DNA from: Ornithinimicrobium pekingense DSM 21552
GTDB taxonomy: Bacteria > Actinomycetota > Actinomycetes > Actinomycetales > Dermatophilaceae
DNA length: 64,000 nt
Direction: 5' to 3'
Assembly (NCBI RefSeq): GCF_000421185.1
Contig: NZ_ATWJ01000013.1
Span: 1 to 64,000, forward strand
The translations under genes were made by a program, and so were the position numbers. Positions 14,938 through 23,879 of this stretch are shown here, piece after piece (position 1 is the stretch's first letter; every line of letters begins with the position of its first letter). The notes beneath the pieces are model-generated. The model was not told the DNA's origin. It saw only the letters and a program-made list of their open reading frames with translations, and searched no databases.

Positions 14938-16067
14938 AGGTGCTGCTGCTGACGAACATCTACCCACCGCGGTCCACGCCGCAGGGTGCGACGTTCATCC
15001 GGTCCAGGGTGCGGGCGCTGGAGGGTCACGGCGTGACCGTGGTCCCGGTGGCCGTCTGGTCGAGCTGGACCCCCGCGGCCACGGCGCTGCGCACCGCCCT
15101 GCGCCGGCGCGACGACGAGGCGCCGGCCCCTCCGTTCCTGTCCGCCACGGCGCCCTTCGGGCTCGAGCACGCGCTCCGCCGTCGCCTCGCCAGCCGGTCG
15201 GCACGGCGATGGCTCGAGAGGGTCACCGAGGCGGTCCTGGAGCACGTGCCCGGTGGTGCGGACGTCGTGCACGCGCACGGGATGTACGACCTGCCGGCCG
15301 GTCTGGTCGCCCGGAGCGTCGCTCAGCGGCTGGGGGTGCCCTACGCGGTCACCCTGCACGGCACCGACGTCAACCTGCTCATGCCCAGGCGGGCCAAGCT
15401 CTACGCCGGCGTCCTGCGCGAGGCCTGCGCCACGATCTACGTCAGCGCGGCCCTGCAACGGGACGCGCAGGGCCTGGCCCCCGACCAGCGGCGGGCGCAC
15501 GTCATACCCAACGGCGTGGACCCCTCGCTGTTCCGGCCGGGCACCCGGGCGCCGGAGCCGAGCGTGCTCTACGCCGGCAACCTCGAGACGGTGAAGGGTG
15601 CGGACCGGTTGCCGGCGATCTGGCGGGCGGTGAGGTCCGCCGTGCCGACGGCACGGCTCGTCGTCGCAGGGTCGGGATCGTGGCTCGGCAAGGCGAGGCA
15701 GGAGCTGGACGACCCCTCCGTAGATCTTCTCGGCCGGGTGGACCAGACGGAGGTCGCGCGGCAGATGGCCCGCGCCCATGTCGTGATCCTGCCCAGCCGG
15801 GCGGAGGGGTGGCCCACGGTGATCATGGAGGCCTACGCGTCGGGCACGCCGGTGGTCGCCACCGCGGTCGGAGGCACTCCCGAGGCCGTCGTCGACGCCG
15901 ACCGCCTCGTCCCCGGTGGGCCCGGCCTGGAGACGAGGTTCGCGCAGGCGGTGACCGACGTGCTGCAGGAGGCGGAAGGCCCGCGACTCGACCTGGTGGA
16001 GCTGGCCGGCCGGCACGACTGGGTCCAGGTCGCCGCGCAGGAGATCGAGGTGCTCCGCTCGTGCTGA
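14934..16067 (+). CDS. GT4-type glycosyltransferase
   Basis: A 377-residue GT-B glycosyltransferase of the TagE/EpsD-like GT4 kind. MKVLLLTNIYPPRSTPQGATFIRS begins the acceptor domain; VVHAHGMYDLPAGLVA and YAVTLHGTDVN follow. The donor domain has PNGVDPSLFRPG, LYAGNLETVKGADRLPAIW and ILPSRAEGWPTVIMEAYASGTPVVATAVGGTPE with the E-x7-E signature. GTG 14934 overlaps the previous stop by 4 nt; the gene overlaps the following one by 7 nt. Confidence 0.9.
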   Translation: MKVLLLTNIYPPRSTPQGATFIRSRVRALEGHGVTVVPVAVWSSWTPAATALRTALRRRDDEAPAPPFLSATAPFGLEHALRRRLASRSARRWLERVTEAVLEHVPGGADVVHAHGMYDLPAGLVARSVAQRLGVPYAVTLHGTDVNLLMPRRAKLYAGVLREACATIYVSAALQRDAQGLAPDQRRAHVIPNGVDPSLFRPGTRAPEPSVLYAGNLETVKGADRLPAIWRAVRSAVPTARLVVAGSGSWLGKARQELDDPSVDLLGRVDQTEVARQMARAHVVILPSRAEGWPTVIMEAYASGTPVVATAVGGTPEAVVDADRLVPGGPGLETRFAQAVTDVLQEAEGPRLDLVELAGRHDWVQVAAQEIEVLRSC

Positions 16068-17221
16068 CGTGGCTCAGACGCACGCGCCGCGGCGAGGGAG
16101 CCGGCGACGGGCCGGCCGAAGGTCGCAGGCTCCGGGCGTTGACCGTCGCGACGGTGTCGCGGAGCCTGGCGCTGCAGAGCCCGGAGGCGTGGCGGACGCT
16201 CGAGGAGCGCGGCTACGACCTCACCTTCGCGGCCGCGCGTGACGCGTGGACGGGACCGCTGCTGGCCCGCTATACCGGGAGCGTCTTCGTCGAGATCCCG
16301 GCAGAGCGACGCCTGCGGCCGAGGACCCTGCTCGACCTCGCCGGCCGGCTGCGTCGGCTCAGCACCCAGCGGTGGGACCTGGTCCAGGTCCAGTCACCGA
16401 TCATCTCGGTGCTCTGGCGCACGGTCGCCACGGGACGTGCCCGACGGCGCACGATCTACGTCGTCCACGGCTTCCACTTCCAGCCGGGCGAGCGCGGCCT
16501 GCGGGGGCGCGCGGCCCGCTTGATCGAGGCCGCGCTGGCCCACCGCACCCAGGCGCTGGCCACGGTCAGCGCGGCCGACCACCGCTTCGTCACCAGCTTG
16601 CCGCGGCTGCTGCGACCGCCCGTCGTCGTGGCGCTGCCGGGGGCAGGCGTGCCGGTCGAGCACTACCGGGGCGGCACCCCTCCGCCCGCCGACGCGCCGA
16701 CCAGCCCCTATGCGCTCTTCGTCGGCGACCTCAACGCCAACAAGGACCCGTTGTGCGCCGTCGCCGCTGTCGAGGAGTGTCGCGCCCGGGGCCGGCTCCT
16801 CGACCTCGTGGTGATCGGCGAGGGCACCCTGGCCGCAGACCTGTCGCGGGCGGCCGGCAGCCGTCCGTGGCTGCGGCTCGTCGAGCGCAGCGACGAGGTG
16901 CCGCTGTGGATGGCGCACGCCGCCGTGCTGCTCGCCCCGAGTTACCGTGAGGGAGTGCCCCGCGTGGTCATCGAGGCGCTGGCGTCCGGGACGCCGGTGG
17001 TCGCGCGACGCAACCGCGGGACGGCCGAGCTGCTCGCCGACGGGCTCGGCCAGGTCCTGACCACGGGCGACTCCGGCGCGTGGGCGGACGCCGTCGAGCG
17101 GGCCGTCGCCGCACCACCCGACACCGCGGCGATGTGGGCACGGGCCAGTGCCTACGGGGTCGAGCCGTTCCGCCGGGCCTACGCCGCCCTGGTCTCACAG
17201 GTGGAGCCGCACGGCTCCTGA
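16061..17221 (+). CDS. GT4-type glycosyltransferase
   Basis: A 386-residue GT-B enzyme of the capsular-polysaccharide type. The acceptor domain contains WDLVQVQSPIISVLWRTVA and YVVHGFHFQPG, close to EpsD-like enzymes. The donor domain has ALFVGDLNANKDPLCAVAAV, LDLVVIGEGTLAADL and APSYREGVPRVVIEALASGTPVVARRNRG. GTG 16061 lies inside the end of the previous gene. This is the last gene of the 11485-17221 operon and ends 8 bp from a convergent gene. Confidence 0.88.
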   Translation: MLTWLRRTRRGEGAGDGPAEGRRLRALTVATVSRSLALQSPEAWRTLEERGYDLTFAAARDAWTGPLLARYTGSVFVEIPAERRLRPRTLLDLAGRLRRLSTQRWDLVQVQSPIISVLWRTVATGRARRRTIYVVHGFHFQPGERGLRGRAARLIEAALAHRTQALATVSAADHRFVTSLPRLLRPPVVVALPGAGVPVEHYRGGTPPPADAPTSPYALFVGDLNANKDPLCAVAAVEECRARGRLLDLVVIGEGTLAADLSRAAGSRPWLRLVERSDEVPLWMAHAAVLLAPSYREGVPRVVIEALASGTPVVARRNRGTAELLADGLGQVLTTGDSGAWADAVERAVAAPPDTAAMWARASAYGVEPFRRAYAALVSQVEPHGS

Positions 17222-17229
17222 GCAGAGGG

Positions 17230-18492
17230 CTACCCCGCCTGTCCGGCGCGCAGGGACTGCTGGTCGGTGACCCACAGCCCCGTCAGCCCGCGGAAGTGGG
17301 CGAGGAACTGCTCGTGCTCGTGCTCGGGGTAGGTCGCGCGGACCGTCTCCACGAGGAGCTTGTCGAAGTCGGGCGAGCCGACCCACTCCAGCACCCGCTC
17401 GGGCAGGTGGGCCAGGTGCTGGCTGCACCACTCCCAGTAGCGGTCGGTGTCGAACTCGCGGTCGGCCAGCGCCCGGTAGCCCTGCATCTTCTCGTCGTAG
17501 GAGCGGTCGGGGTCGTCGGCGATGTCGAAGTAGGCCCGCGGGTCGCGCACCCCGATGAAGGAGCGCCGCCCGGTCATCAGGGCGTAGGTCGACCAGCGCA
17601 CCAGCGCGGTGATCGCCCACGGGAAGTAGTAGTGCAGCGAGGTCAGCGCCACGTCGGGGCAGGCGTTGGCGTAGTCGATCGGGTGCACGTCGTCGCCCTT
17701 GACGAGCATCTCGCAGCTGTTGAACTCCCAGCCGAAGAAGGCGTTGACGACCTTGCTCACCGTCTCGGTCTCCCACCCGGCCTTGGGCGAGAGGAAGTTG
17801 TGCGTGACTGCATACCGGGAGTGCATGGGCTCGCCGGGGCGGAAGTCCATGACCATGGTCTCCGGCCCGATCGACAGCGCTCGGGCGAAGTGGTCGTAGT
17901 CGACCGTGGCCTGCAGGTGCATGAGCATGTTGCCCGACTCGTCGTAGGAGCGGTGCAGGCCCTCGACATCGTCGACGCGGGAGACGCCTCGCCAGCCGCC
18001 GCCGTCGAAGGGCTTCATGTAGAGCGGGTAGCCGACCTCCTCGGCGATCTGCTCCAGGTCGAAGGGGTCGTTGTAGCGCGCGGAGGTGTAGGCCCAGCGC
18101 ACGTTGTCGACCGGGTTCTTGTAGGGCACCAGCACGGTCTTGGGGATCTTCATCCCCAGGCGCAGCATCGCGACGTAGGCGCTGTGCTTCTCCATCGCCT
18201 GGAAGGTGAAGGGGCTGTTGAGCAGGTAGGTGTCGTTCATCAGCGACGCCTTCTTGAGCCACTCGCGCGGGTGGTAGTACCAGTAGGCGAGGCGGTCGAT
18301 GACCAGCCCGTGGCGCACCGGGTCGGTCAGGTCGAAGGGGTGGATGCGCACCCGCTCGCTGCTCACCGAGTGGGTCTGCCCGCCGCTCTGCACGGGCCCC
18401 ACCATCCGCAGGATCGACTCGAACGCTCGGGGCCAGTCCTCCTCCGCCCCCAGGAGCAGACCGATCAGGTGGTTGCGCACGTCGCCGCTCAT
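17230..18492 (-). CDS. ATP-grasp family protein of unknown substrate
   Basis: A 420-residue soluble protein. The central part (YPLYMKPFDGGGWRGVSRVDD, about residues 155-175) is an ATP-grasp core with the binding lysine before a glycine-rich loop. An acidic metal-binding-type segment follows (MVMDFRPGEPMHSRYAV, then WEFNSCEMLV). Enzymes of this fold join a carboxylate to an amine or similar nucleophile at the cost of ATP. The N- and C-terminal parts are not familiar. It sits alone between a glycosyltransferase operon and the deacetylase gene, so a role in decorating the polymer is possible but unproven. Unlike the relic at 1901, its ATP-binding core looks intact. Confidence 0.7.
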   Translation of the reverse strand: MSGDVRNHLIGLLLGAEEDWPRAFESILRMVGPVQSGGQTHSVSSERVRIHPFDLTDPVRHGLVIDRLAYWYYHPREWLKKASLMNDTYLLNSPFTFQAMEKHSAYVAMLRLGMKIPKTVLVPYKNPVDNVRWAYTSARYNDPFDLEQIAEEVGYPLYMKPFDGGGWRGVSRVDDVEGLHRSYDESGNMLMHLQATVDYDHFARALSIGPETMVMDFRPGEPMHSRYAVTHNFLSPKAGWETETVSKVVNAFFGWEFNSCEMLVKGDDVHPIDYANACPDVALTSLHYYFPWAITALVRWSTYALMTGRRSFIGVRDPRAYFDIADDPDRSYDEKMQGYRALADREFDTDRYWEWCSQHLAHLPERVLEWVGSPDFDKLLVETVRATYPEHEHEQFLAHFRGLTGLWVTDQQSLRAGQAG

Positions 18493-18695
18493 GCCACGGA
18501 ACGTTAGCGGGTATGGGGCCTCCCGTCAGGGCCAGCGCGAAAGTCTTTGCGGCCGGGAGGTATCTGGGGGGTCCCACGGGGCTCTGGATGGTCGGGACGG
18601 GGGATCCGTCCAGGCAGGTGCAGGGGCTTGCCTGGGTCGATCCACGAAGGTCTCGCCGGGCGGAGCACAGGGGCCCGCCCGGCGGGGCCGACGGT

Positions 18696-18732
18696 CCGTC
18701 CGGGCGGGCCGACGGGGTTCCTGCCCGGACGG
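18696..18732. repeat. Stem-loop in the leader region of the deacetylase gene
   Basis: CCGTCCGGGC (18696-18705) and GCCCGGACGG (18723-18732) form a perfect 10-bp inverted repeat with a 17-nt loop. There is no T-run after either arm. It lies upstream of the -10 box at 18780, so it would not be in the main deacetylase transcript; it could terminate read-through or bind a protein. Confidence 0.55.
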
Positions 18733-18779
18733 GCCCTTCGTCATGCCCGGCCGCGCCTCGGGTGGCGTCCTCGCGCTGC

Positions 18780-18785
18780 TACGCT
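18780..18785 (+). promoter_or_regulatory. -10 box TACGCT, probably giving a leaderless mRNA
   Basis: TACGCT ends 8 nt before the ATG at 18794, so transcription would start at or next to the start codon. The start has no Shine-Dalgarno sequence, which is consistent with leaderless translation. Confidence 0.5.
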
Positions 18786-18793
18786 CCCGCACC

Positions 18794-19558
18794 ATGTCGA
18801 GCACAGGGGACCGCAGGGCCCGCCGCCGCTGGTGGCGGCCGGTCGGACGCGGCGCGTCGTCGGCCGTGGTCGCGGCCCGGGCGCGGGTGGCGGCCCCCGA
18901 GCTGGTGACGACCGACCTCGTCGCGGTCGCGCCGCACCAGGACGACGAGGTGCTCACCCTGGGCCCGGCGATCCTCGCGGCGGTCGCCGCCGGCCGCAGC
19001 GTCACGGTGCTGCTCGTCAGCCGGGGCGAGGGCTCGAGCGTGCGCACCCGCCAGCTGCCCAAGCAGCTGGGCTTCGTCCCCTCCCTGCACCACTTCTCGG
19101 CCATGCGCGACCGGGAGTTCGACGGGGCCGTCCGCGCGATGGGGGCCACCCCGCTCGTGCTGCCCTACGAGCTGCGCCTACCCGACGGCGGCGCGACCAC
19201 CGAGGCGGTGGTGGACCTCGTCGGCACCCACGTGCCGGCCGGCACCGAGGCGGTCACCGTGAGCTGGCACGACGACCACCCCGACCACCAGGCGTGCGGG
19301 CGTGCGGTGCAGCAGCTGGTCCGTGACGGGCACCTGTCCCGCGCGGGCTACCTCATCTCCCCCGAGCGGCTCGAGCTGGTGCCCGACGGGGTGGTGCTGG
19401 AGAAGGTCGGCACCGGCTCGCCGGTCACCCGCGAGCACCAGGAGTCCTACCGCCGGCGCGACATCCCCGGCAACTGGTGGGCCATCGGGGTGCGCAGCGT
19501 CAAGGAGTCCTTCGACTACCAGCTCCTGCACGACCCCTACGGCTACCGTCACGACTGA
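18794..19558 (+). CDS. PIG-L family deacetylase (LmbE-like)
   Basis: A 254-residue zinc-dependent N-acetylglucosaminyl deacetylase-family protein. The metal motif appears as VAPHQDDEVLTLG (P-H-x-D-D-E), with the second half at VSWHDDHPDHQACGRAV. The family removes acetyl groups from GlcNAc-containing substrates such as phosphatidylinositol-GlcNAc, mycothiol precursors or bacillithiol. Beside the sulfate-activation genes it might free an amino group on a polysaccharide or glycolipid for N-sulfation; this is inference. The 3' end overlaps the convergent exporter gene by 59 bp. Confidence 0.85.
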   Translation: MSSTGDRRARRRWWRPVGRGASSAVVAARARVAAPELVTTDLVAVAPHQDDEVLTLGPAILAAVAAGRSVTVLLVSRGEGSSVRTRQLPKQLGFVPSLHHFSAMRDREFDGAVRAMGATPLVLPYELRLPDGGATTEAVVDLVGTHVPAGTEAVTVSWHDDHPDHQACGRAVQQLVRDGHLSRAGYLISPERLELVPDGVVLEKVGTGSPVTREHQESYRRRDIPGNWWAIGVRSVKESFDYQLLHDPYGYRHD

Positions 19559-20417
19559 GCGCCGCCCGGCGCACGAGCCCCCAGACGACCGGCCCGAGCA
19601 CGACCAGCCCGGCCCCGATGATGCCGACCCAGACCGGTGGCACCTGAAGCATGGCCAGCCCGGTGAGGGTGAGCACGGTGGCGATGCCGCGGCGGGTGAC
19701 CGACTGCGGCACGACCGAGGACAGCCGCGCCCCGAGGTAGGTGCCCGGCGCTCCCCCGAGGACGAGCGGGAGCAGCACGTCCCAGTCGATGCCGGAGACG
19801 ATGATGTGACTCACCGAAGCCGCGACCACGAGCGGGATGGCCTGCACGAGGTCGGTCCCGACGAGGCGCCGCGCCGCCAGCGTGGGGTAGAGCAGCAGCA
19901 GGCAGACCATGATGAGCGAGCCGCTGCCGACGCTGGTGATGCCCACGAGCAGCCCGCCGACGGCGCCGACCAGCAGCGTCGGCACGGGCCGGACGACGGG
20001 GTCGGCGGCGCGCGGGTCGACCCGGACGCGGCGGGACATGTTCAGATACATCCGCACCGTGTAGAGCCCCGCGGTGAGCAGCAGCGCGACCCCAATCGCG
20101 ACCTTGAGGAAGGCCTGCGGGTCCCCCGACGCGCCGTAGGCGTCGATGATGAACGCCCCGGCGAAGGCGAACGGCACCGACCCGGCCGTCAGCCACGCCG
20201 CCAGCCGCAGGTTGGGCGAGCCGGAGCGCCAGTGCACAGCGGCGCCGACGGTCTTGTTGACCGACGCCGCGACGAGGTCGTTGGCGACCGCGGCCGTGGG
20301 CGGCACGCCCAGGAAAATCAGCGCCGGCGTCATCAGCGCACCGCCGCCCATGCCGGTCAGGCCGATGACGATGCCCACGCCGAAGGCGACCACGAGGAGG
20401 GCGACGACCTCGCCCAT
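19500..20417 (-). CDS. TauE/SafE family anion (sulfite/sulfonate-type) exporter
   Basis: A 305-residue membrane protein with about eight hydrophobic segments in two repeats. The repeat hallmarks are VGIVIGLTGMGGGALMTPAL (residues 14-33) and VGAVGGLLVGITSVGSGSLI in the second half. TauE/SafE proteins move sulfite, sulfoacetate or other organic anions across the membrane. Its TGATG junction with cysC and closeness to cysD/cysN suggest a role in sulfur handling, possibly importing or exporting sulfate-type anions. The Arg/Gly-rich C-terminal tail is encoded antisense to the end of the deacetylase gene. Confidence 0.85.
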   Translation of the reverse strand: MGEVVALLVVAFGVGIVIGLTGMGGGALMTPALIFLGVPPTAAVANDLVAASVNKTVGAAVHWRSGSPNLRLAAWLTAGSVPFAFAGAFIIDAYGASGDPQAFLKVAIGVALLLTAGLYTVRMYLNMSRRVRVDPRAADPVVRPVPTLLVGAVGGLLVGITSVGSGSLIMVCLLLLYPTLAARRLVGTDLVQAIPLVVAASVSHIIVSGIDWDVLLPLVLGGAPGTYLGARLSSVVPQSVTRRGIATVLTLTGLAMLQVPPVWVGIIGAGLVVLGPVVWGLVRRAALSRDGSRRGRAGAGSRRTP

Positions 20418-21601
20418 CAGCAGTGCCCGCGCTCGCGGAGCAGGTCGAGCACCCGGTCGCGCGCCTTCTCGACGGTCAGGTCGGTGGTGTCGAGCACGAG
20501 GTCGGCGTCGGCCGGCTCCTCGTAGGGCGCGCTGACCCCGGTGAAGTCGGCGATCTCCCCGGCCATCGCCCGCGCGTAGAGCCCCTTGCGGTCGCGCCGG
20601 GCGCACTCCTCCAGCGGCGTGCTGACGTGCACGAGCACGAAGTCGCCGCCGCGCTCGCGGACCATCTCGGCCACGTCGCGGCGGGTCGCGTCGTAGGGCG
20701 CGATCGGCGAGCAGACCGCCATCCCCCCGTGGTGGGCGACCTCCGCCGCGACCCAGCCGATCCGGCGGATGTTGGTGTCGCGGTCCTCCGGCGAGAAGGT
20801 CAGCCCGGCCGACAGGTGGCGGCGCACGACGTCGCCGTCCAGCAGCGACACCGGGCGCCCGTCGAGCTCGAGCACGGCCGCGCGCACGGCCCGGGCCACG
20901 GTCGACTTGCCCGACCCGGACAGCCCGGTGAGGAAGAGCACGACACCGCCCGACCCGGTCTGCCCCGTCTCCGCGGGGCTCGCCCTGCGCTCGGGGAGGC
21001 GGTGGGCACGACCGCCGAGGTATGCCGTCTCCACCTGCTCGAGCAGGTCCGGGTCGGCGGCCGCCTCGGCCGGGGAGAGCGGGACGGCGACGACCTGGGC
21101 GCCAAGTAGCCCGTCGGCCAGCTCGAGGCTGCGGCGGACCAGCCGCTCGCCGTGGCCGTAGGGCGAGTGCGTCGGCCCGGCCAGCACGAGCAGCACGACC
21201 CGCAGCCCGTCCGCCCGCCGCCGGACCTCCTCCAGGTCCTGCGCGTCGGGGAGCCGGTCGACCACGACGCCGAGCGCGTCCTGGCCCGCCCGCGACCGGG
21301 CCTCGGCCGGGCTGAGGTAGAGCCGCTCGAAGGGACGCGGCGCCGTGCTGCCCAACCACTCGGGGACCCCCACCGCGCCGTCCTCGTCGACCTGGTCGGC
21401 CGTCCAGCGGGCCAGGGGCACCCCCTCCGGGTCGACGACCTCCAGGCCCGCCCCGGCCGCGGCAGCGCGGTCGTCCGCCTCCAGCGGCAGGACGGCGGCG
21501 TCGGGGTCGCGCGCCATACCCATGCCCATGCCAAGCCGCAGCCGCTCGAGCGCGTCCAGCGCGGCGAACGGCATACAGATCTGGTGGGGTCGGGCGCTCA
21601 C
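20417..21601 (-). CDS. cysC: Adenylyl-sulfate kinase with N-terminal ATP-sulfurylase-like domain
   Basis: The C-terminal half (from about residue 218) is an APS kinase that phosphorylates APS to PAPS: Walker A GLSGSGKST (226-234), LLDGDVVRRHL, FSPEDRDTNIRRIGWVA and KGLYARAMAGEI. The N-terminal 200 residues resemble the PUA-like and catalytic parts of ATP sulfurylase (ERLYLSPAEAR, LVLAGPTHSPYGHGERLVRR), but I find no QTRN/HNGH-type catalytic motifs, so this half is probably non-catalytic. With CysD/CysN next door, true sulfurylation is done by that complex. The GTG at 21601 lies 7 nt after a CAGAAT box (21613 to 21608, minus strand), so a leaderless mRNA is likely. Confidence 0.88.
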   Translation of the reverse strand: MSARPHQICMPFAALDALERLRLGMGMGMARDPDAAVLPLEADDRAAAAGAGLEVVDPEGVPLARWTADQVDEDGAVGVPEWLGSTAPRPFERLYLSPAEARSRAGQDALGVVVDRLPDAQDLEEVRRRADGLRVVLLVLAGPTHSPYGHGERLVRRSLELADGLLGAQVVAVPLSPAEAAADPDLLEQVETAYLGGRAHRLPERRASPAETGQTGSGGVVLFLTGLSGSGKSTVARAVRAAVLELDGRPVSLLDGDVVRRHLSAGLTFSPEDRDTNIRRIGWVAAEVAHHGGMAVCSPIAPYDATRRDVAEMVRERGGDFVLVHVSTPLEECARRDRKGLYARAMAGEIADFTGVSAPYEEPADADLVLDTTDLTVEKARDRVLDLLRERGHC

Positions 21602-21644
21602 CCCCGCATTCTGGCAGGACCGGCCCGGTCGCAGACCCGCGCGT

Positions 21645-21650
21645 TATGGT
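21645..21650 (+). promoter_or_regulatory. -10 box TATGGT for cysD-cysN
   Basis: TATGGT lies in the 84-bp gap between the divergent cysC and cysD genes and would give a leader of about 30 nt before GTG 21686, with GAGAG at 21676-21680 as a modest ribosome binding site. Activation and kinase genes are therefore divergently transcribed from one short control region. Confidence 0.45.
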
Positions 21651-21685
21651 GTGCTCGCATCCGTCCCTCGGCAGTGAGAGAGCCC

Positions 21686-22597
21686 GTGTCCACCCACGTC
21701 GACTACCGGTTGAGCCACCAGGACCAGCTGGAGGCGGAGTCCATCTTCATCTTCCGCGAGGTCGCGGCGGAGTTCGAGAAGCCGGTGCTGCTCTTCTCCG
21801 GGGGCAAGGACTCCATTGTCATGCTGCACCTGGCGGCCAAGGCGTTCCACCCGGCGCGGATCCCCTTCCCGGTGCTGCAGGTCGACACCGGCTACGACTT
21901 CCCCGAGGTGCTGGCGACCCGTGACGAGTGGGTCGAGCGGCTGGGCGTGCGGCTGCACGTCGCCTCGGTCGAGCAGGCGATCGCCGACGGCATCGTCGTC
22001 GACGACGGCAGGACCACCCGCAACCGGCTGCAGATCGGCACGCTGCTGCACGCCATCGAGACCCACGGCTGGACGGCCGCCTTCGGCGGGGGCCGCCGCG
22101 ACGAGGACAAGGCCCGGGCCAAGGAGCGGGTCTACTCCCACCGCGACGACTTCGGCCAGTGGGACCCCAAGAACCAGCGGCCCGAGCTGTGGTCGCTCTA
22201 CAACGGCCACCTGCGCGAGGGCGAGCACATGCGCGTCTTCCCGCTGAGCAACTGGACCGAGCTGGACATCTGGCAGTACATCGGGCGCGAGGACATCACG
22301 ATCCCCTCGCTCTACTTCGCCCACCGGCGCAAGGTCTTCGAGCGCGGCGGCCTGCTCTACACCGCCAGCCCGCACAACCCCTGCCGCGACGGCGAGACCG
22401 TGACCGAGCGGCGGGTGCGCTTCCGCACCGTCGGCGACCTGACGCTGACCGGGGCCGTGGAGTCCGACGCCGACACGGTCGAGAAGGTCGTCGAGGAGGT
22501 CGCCACCTCCCGGGTGACCGAGCGCGGGGCCACCCGCGGCGACGACCGCTTCTCCGAGGCCGCCATGGAGGACCGCAAGAAGCAGGGGTACTTCTGA
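21686..22597 (+). CDS. cysD: Sulfate adenylyltransferase subunit 2
   Basis: A 303-residue protein, the same length as CysD of other bacteria. The PP-loop ATP pyrophosphatase motif SGGKDS is at residues 38-43, followed by FPVLQVDTGYDFPEVLATRD, FGGGRRDEDKARAKERVYS and the C-terminal GDDRFSEAAMEDRKKQGYF typical of the family. It catalyses adenylation of sulfate to APS, driven by the CysN GTPase. GTG 21686 gives the standard length; an in-frame GTG at 21674 is the alternative. TGATG junction with cysN. Confidence 0.95.
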   Translation: MSTHVDYRLSHQDQLEAESIFIFREVAAEFEKPVLLFSGGKDSIVMLHLAAKAFHPARIPFPVLQVDTGYDFPEVLATRDEWVERLGVRLHVASVEQAIADGIVVDDGRTTRNRLQIGTLLHAIETHGWTAAFGGGRRDEDKARAKERVYSHRDDFGQWDPKNQRPELWSLYNGHLREGEHMRVFPLSNWTELDIWQYIGREDITIPSLYFAHRRKVFERGGLLYTASPHNPCRDGETVTERRVRFRTVGDLTLTGAVESDADTVEKVVEEVATSRVTERGATRGDDRFSEAAMEDRKKQGYF

Positions 22598-23856
22598 TGA
22601 CCCGGCGCCACGTGGACCTGCTGCGGGTGGCGACGGCCGGCTCCGTCGACGACGGCAAGTCGACCCTCATCGGCCGGCTGCTGCTGGACAGCAAGGCGAT
22701 CTTCGAGGACCAGCTGGCCTCGGTGGAGAAGACGTCGGCGGAGAAGGGCTACGACTACACCGACCTGGCGCTGCTCACCGACGGGCTGCGCTCCGAGCGC
22801 GAGCAGGGCATCACGATCGACGTGGCCTTCCGCTACTTCGCGACGCCGAAGCGCAAGTTCATCATCGCCGACACCCCCGGGCACATCCAGTACACGCGCA
22901 ACATGGTCACGGGCGCCTCGACGGCCGACCTGGGCCTGGTCCTGGTCGACGCCCGCAACGGGGTCAGCGAGCAGTCGCGCCGCCACGCGGTGCTGCTCTC
23001 GCTGCTGCGGGTGCCCCACATCGTGCTCGTGGTCAACAAGATGGACCTGGTGGACCACTCCGAGGAGGTCTTCGCCCGCATCGACGACGAGTTCACCGCC
23101 TTCGCGAGCAAGCTCGACATACCCGACCTGACCGCGATCCCGATCTCGGCGCTGCACGGCGACAACGTGGTCAACCGCAGCGAGAACATGCCGTGGTACG
23201 GCGGCGCGAGCCTGCTGCACCACCTCGAGCACGTGCACACCGCCTCCGACCGCGACCTGCGCGCGGTCCGCTTCCCGGTGCAGTACGTCATCCGCCCCAA
23301 GTCCGAGGCCTACCACGACTACCGCGGTTATGCGGGGCAGGTCGTGGGCGGGGTGCTCAAGCCCGGCGACGAGGTCGTCGTGCTCCCCAGCGGTATGACG
23401 AGCACGATCGCCGGGATCGACCTCGACGGCGAGGAGCTGGCCGAGGCCTACCCGCCCATGTCGGTGACCGTCCGCCTCGACGACGACCTCGACGTCAGCC
23501 GCGGCGACATGATCGCGCGGGTGCACAACCAGCCGGAGCCGGTGCAGGACCTCGACGCGATGGTGTGCTGGATGACGACGTCGCCGCTGCGGATCGGGCA
23601 GAAGCTGGCGATCAAGCACACGACGCGGGTGACGCGGGCGGTGGTCAAGGACATCCACTACCAGCTGGACATCAACACCCTGCACCGCGTGCAGGACGCC
23701 GACCAGCTGCACCTCAACGAGATCGGCCGGGTCAACCTGCGGGTGGCGCACCCGCTGCTGGCCGACTCCTACCAGCAGAACCGCTCGACGGGCTCCTTCA
23801 TCCTCGTCGACGAGGCGACCGGCGGCACGGTCGGCGCCGGCATGATCAACGGCTGA
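22597..23856 (+). CDS. cysN: Sulfate adenylyltransferase subunit 1 (GTPase)
   Basis: A 419-residue translation-factor-like GTPase. G1 is GSVDDGKST (15-23), G3 is DTPGH (92-96) and G4 is NKMD (147-150); the EF-Tu-like beta-barrel domains follow. It powers sulfate activation by CysD. The length corresponds to CysN without a fused CysC kinase, which agrees with the separate cysC gene at 20417. ATG 22597 shares one base with the cysD stop. Confidence 0.95.
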   Translation: MTRRHVDLLRVATAGSVDDGKSTLIGRLLLDSKAIFEDQLASVEKTSAEKGYDYTDLALLTDGLRSEREQGITIDVAFRYFATPKRKFIIADTPGHIQYTRNMVTGASTADLGLVLVDARNGVSEQSRRHAVLLSLLRVPHIVLVVNKMDLVDHSEEVFARIDDEFTAFASKLDIPDLTAIPISALHGDNVVNRSENMPWYGGASLLHHLEHVHTASDRDLRAVRFPVQYVIRPKSEAYHDYRGYAGQVVGGVLKPGDEVVVLPSGMTSTIAGIDLDGEELAEAYPPMSVTVRLDDDLDVSRGDMIARVHNQPEPVQDLDAMVCWMTTSPLRIGQKLAIKHTTRVTRAVVKDIHYQLDINTLHRVQDADQLHLNEIGRVNLRVAHPLLADSYQQNRSTGSFILVDEATGGTVGAGMING

Positions 23857-23879
23857 TCGGACGCGTGGGTGCCCGGCGC

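Larger units (their letters stand above)
18493..18793. other. 301-bp divergent intergenic region
   Basis: It separates the ATP-grasp gene (minus) from the deacetylase gene (plus). It holds a G/C-rich stem-loop near the middle (18696-18732) and a -10 box at its right end. No open frame here looks coding: in-frame extensions upstream of ATG 18794 lack a ribosome binding site and are made of low-complexity Gly/Arg/Pro. Confidence 0.6.

Noticed and set aside
18299-18793. N-terminal extension of the deacetylase reading through the intergenic region
   Set aside because: The extension overlaps the divergent gene, has low-complexity composition and the -10 box at 18780 would start the transcript downstream of it.
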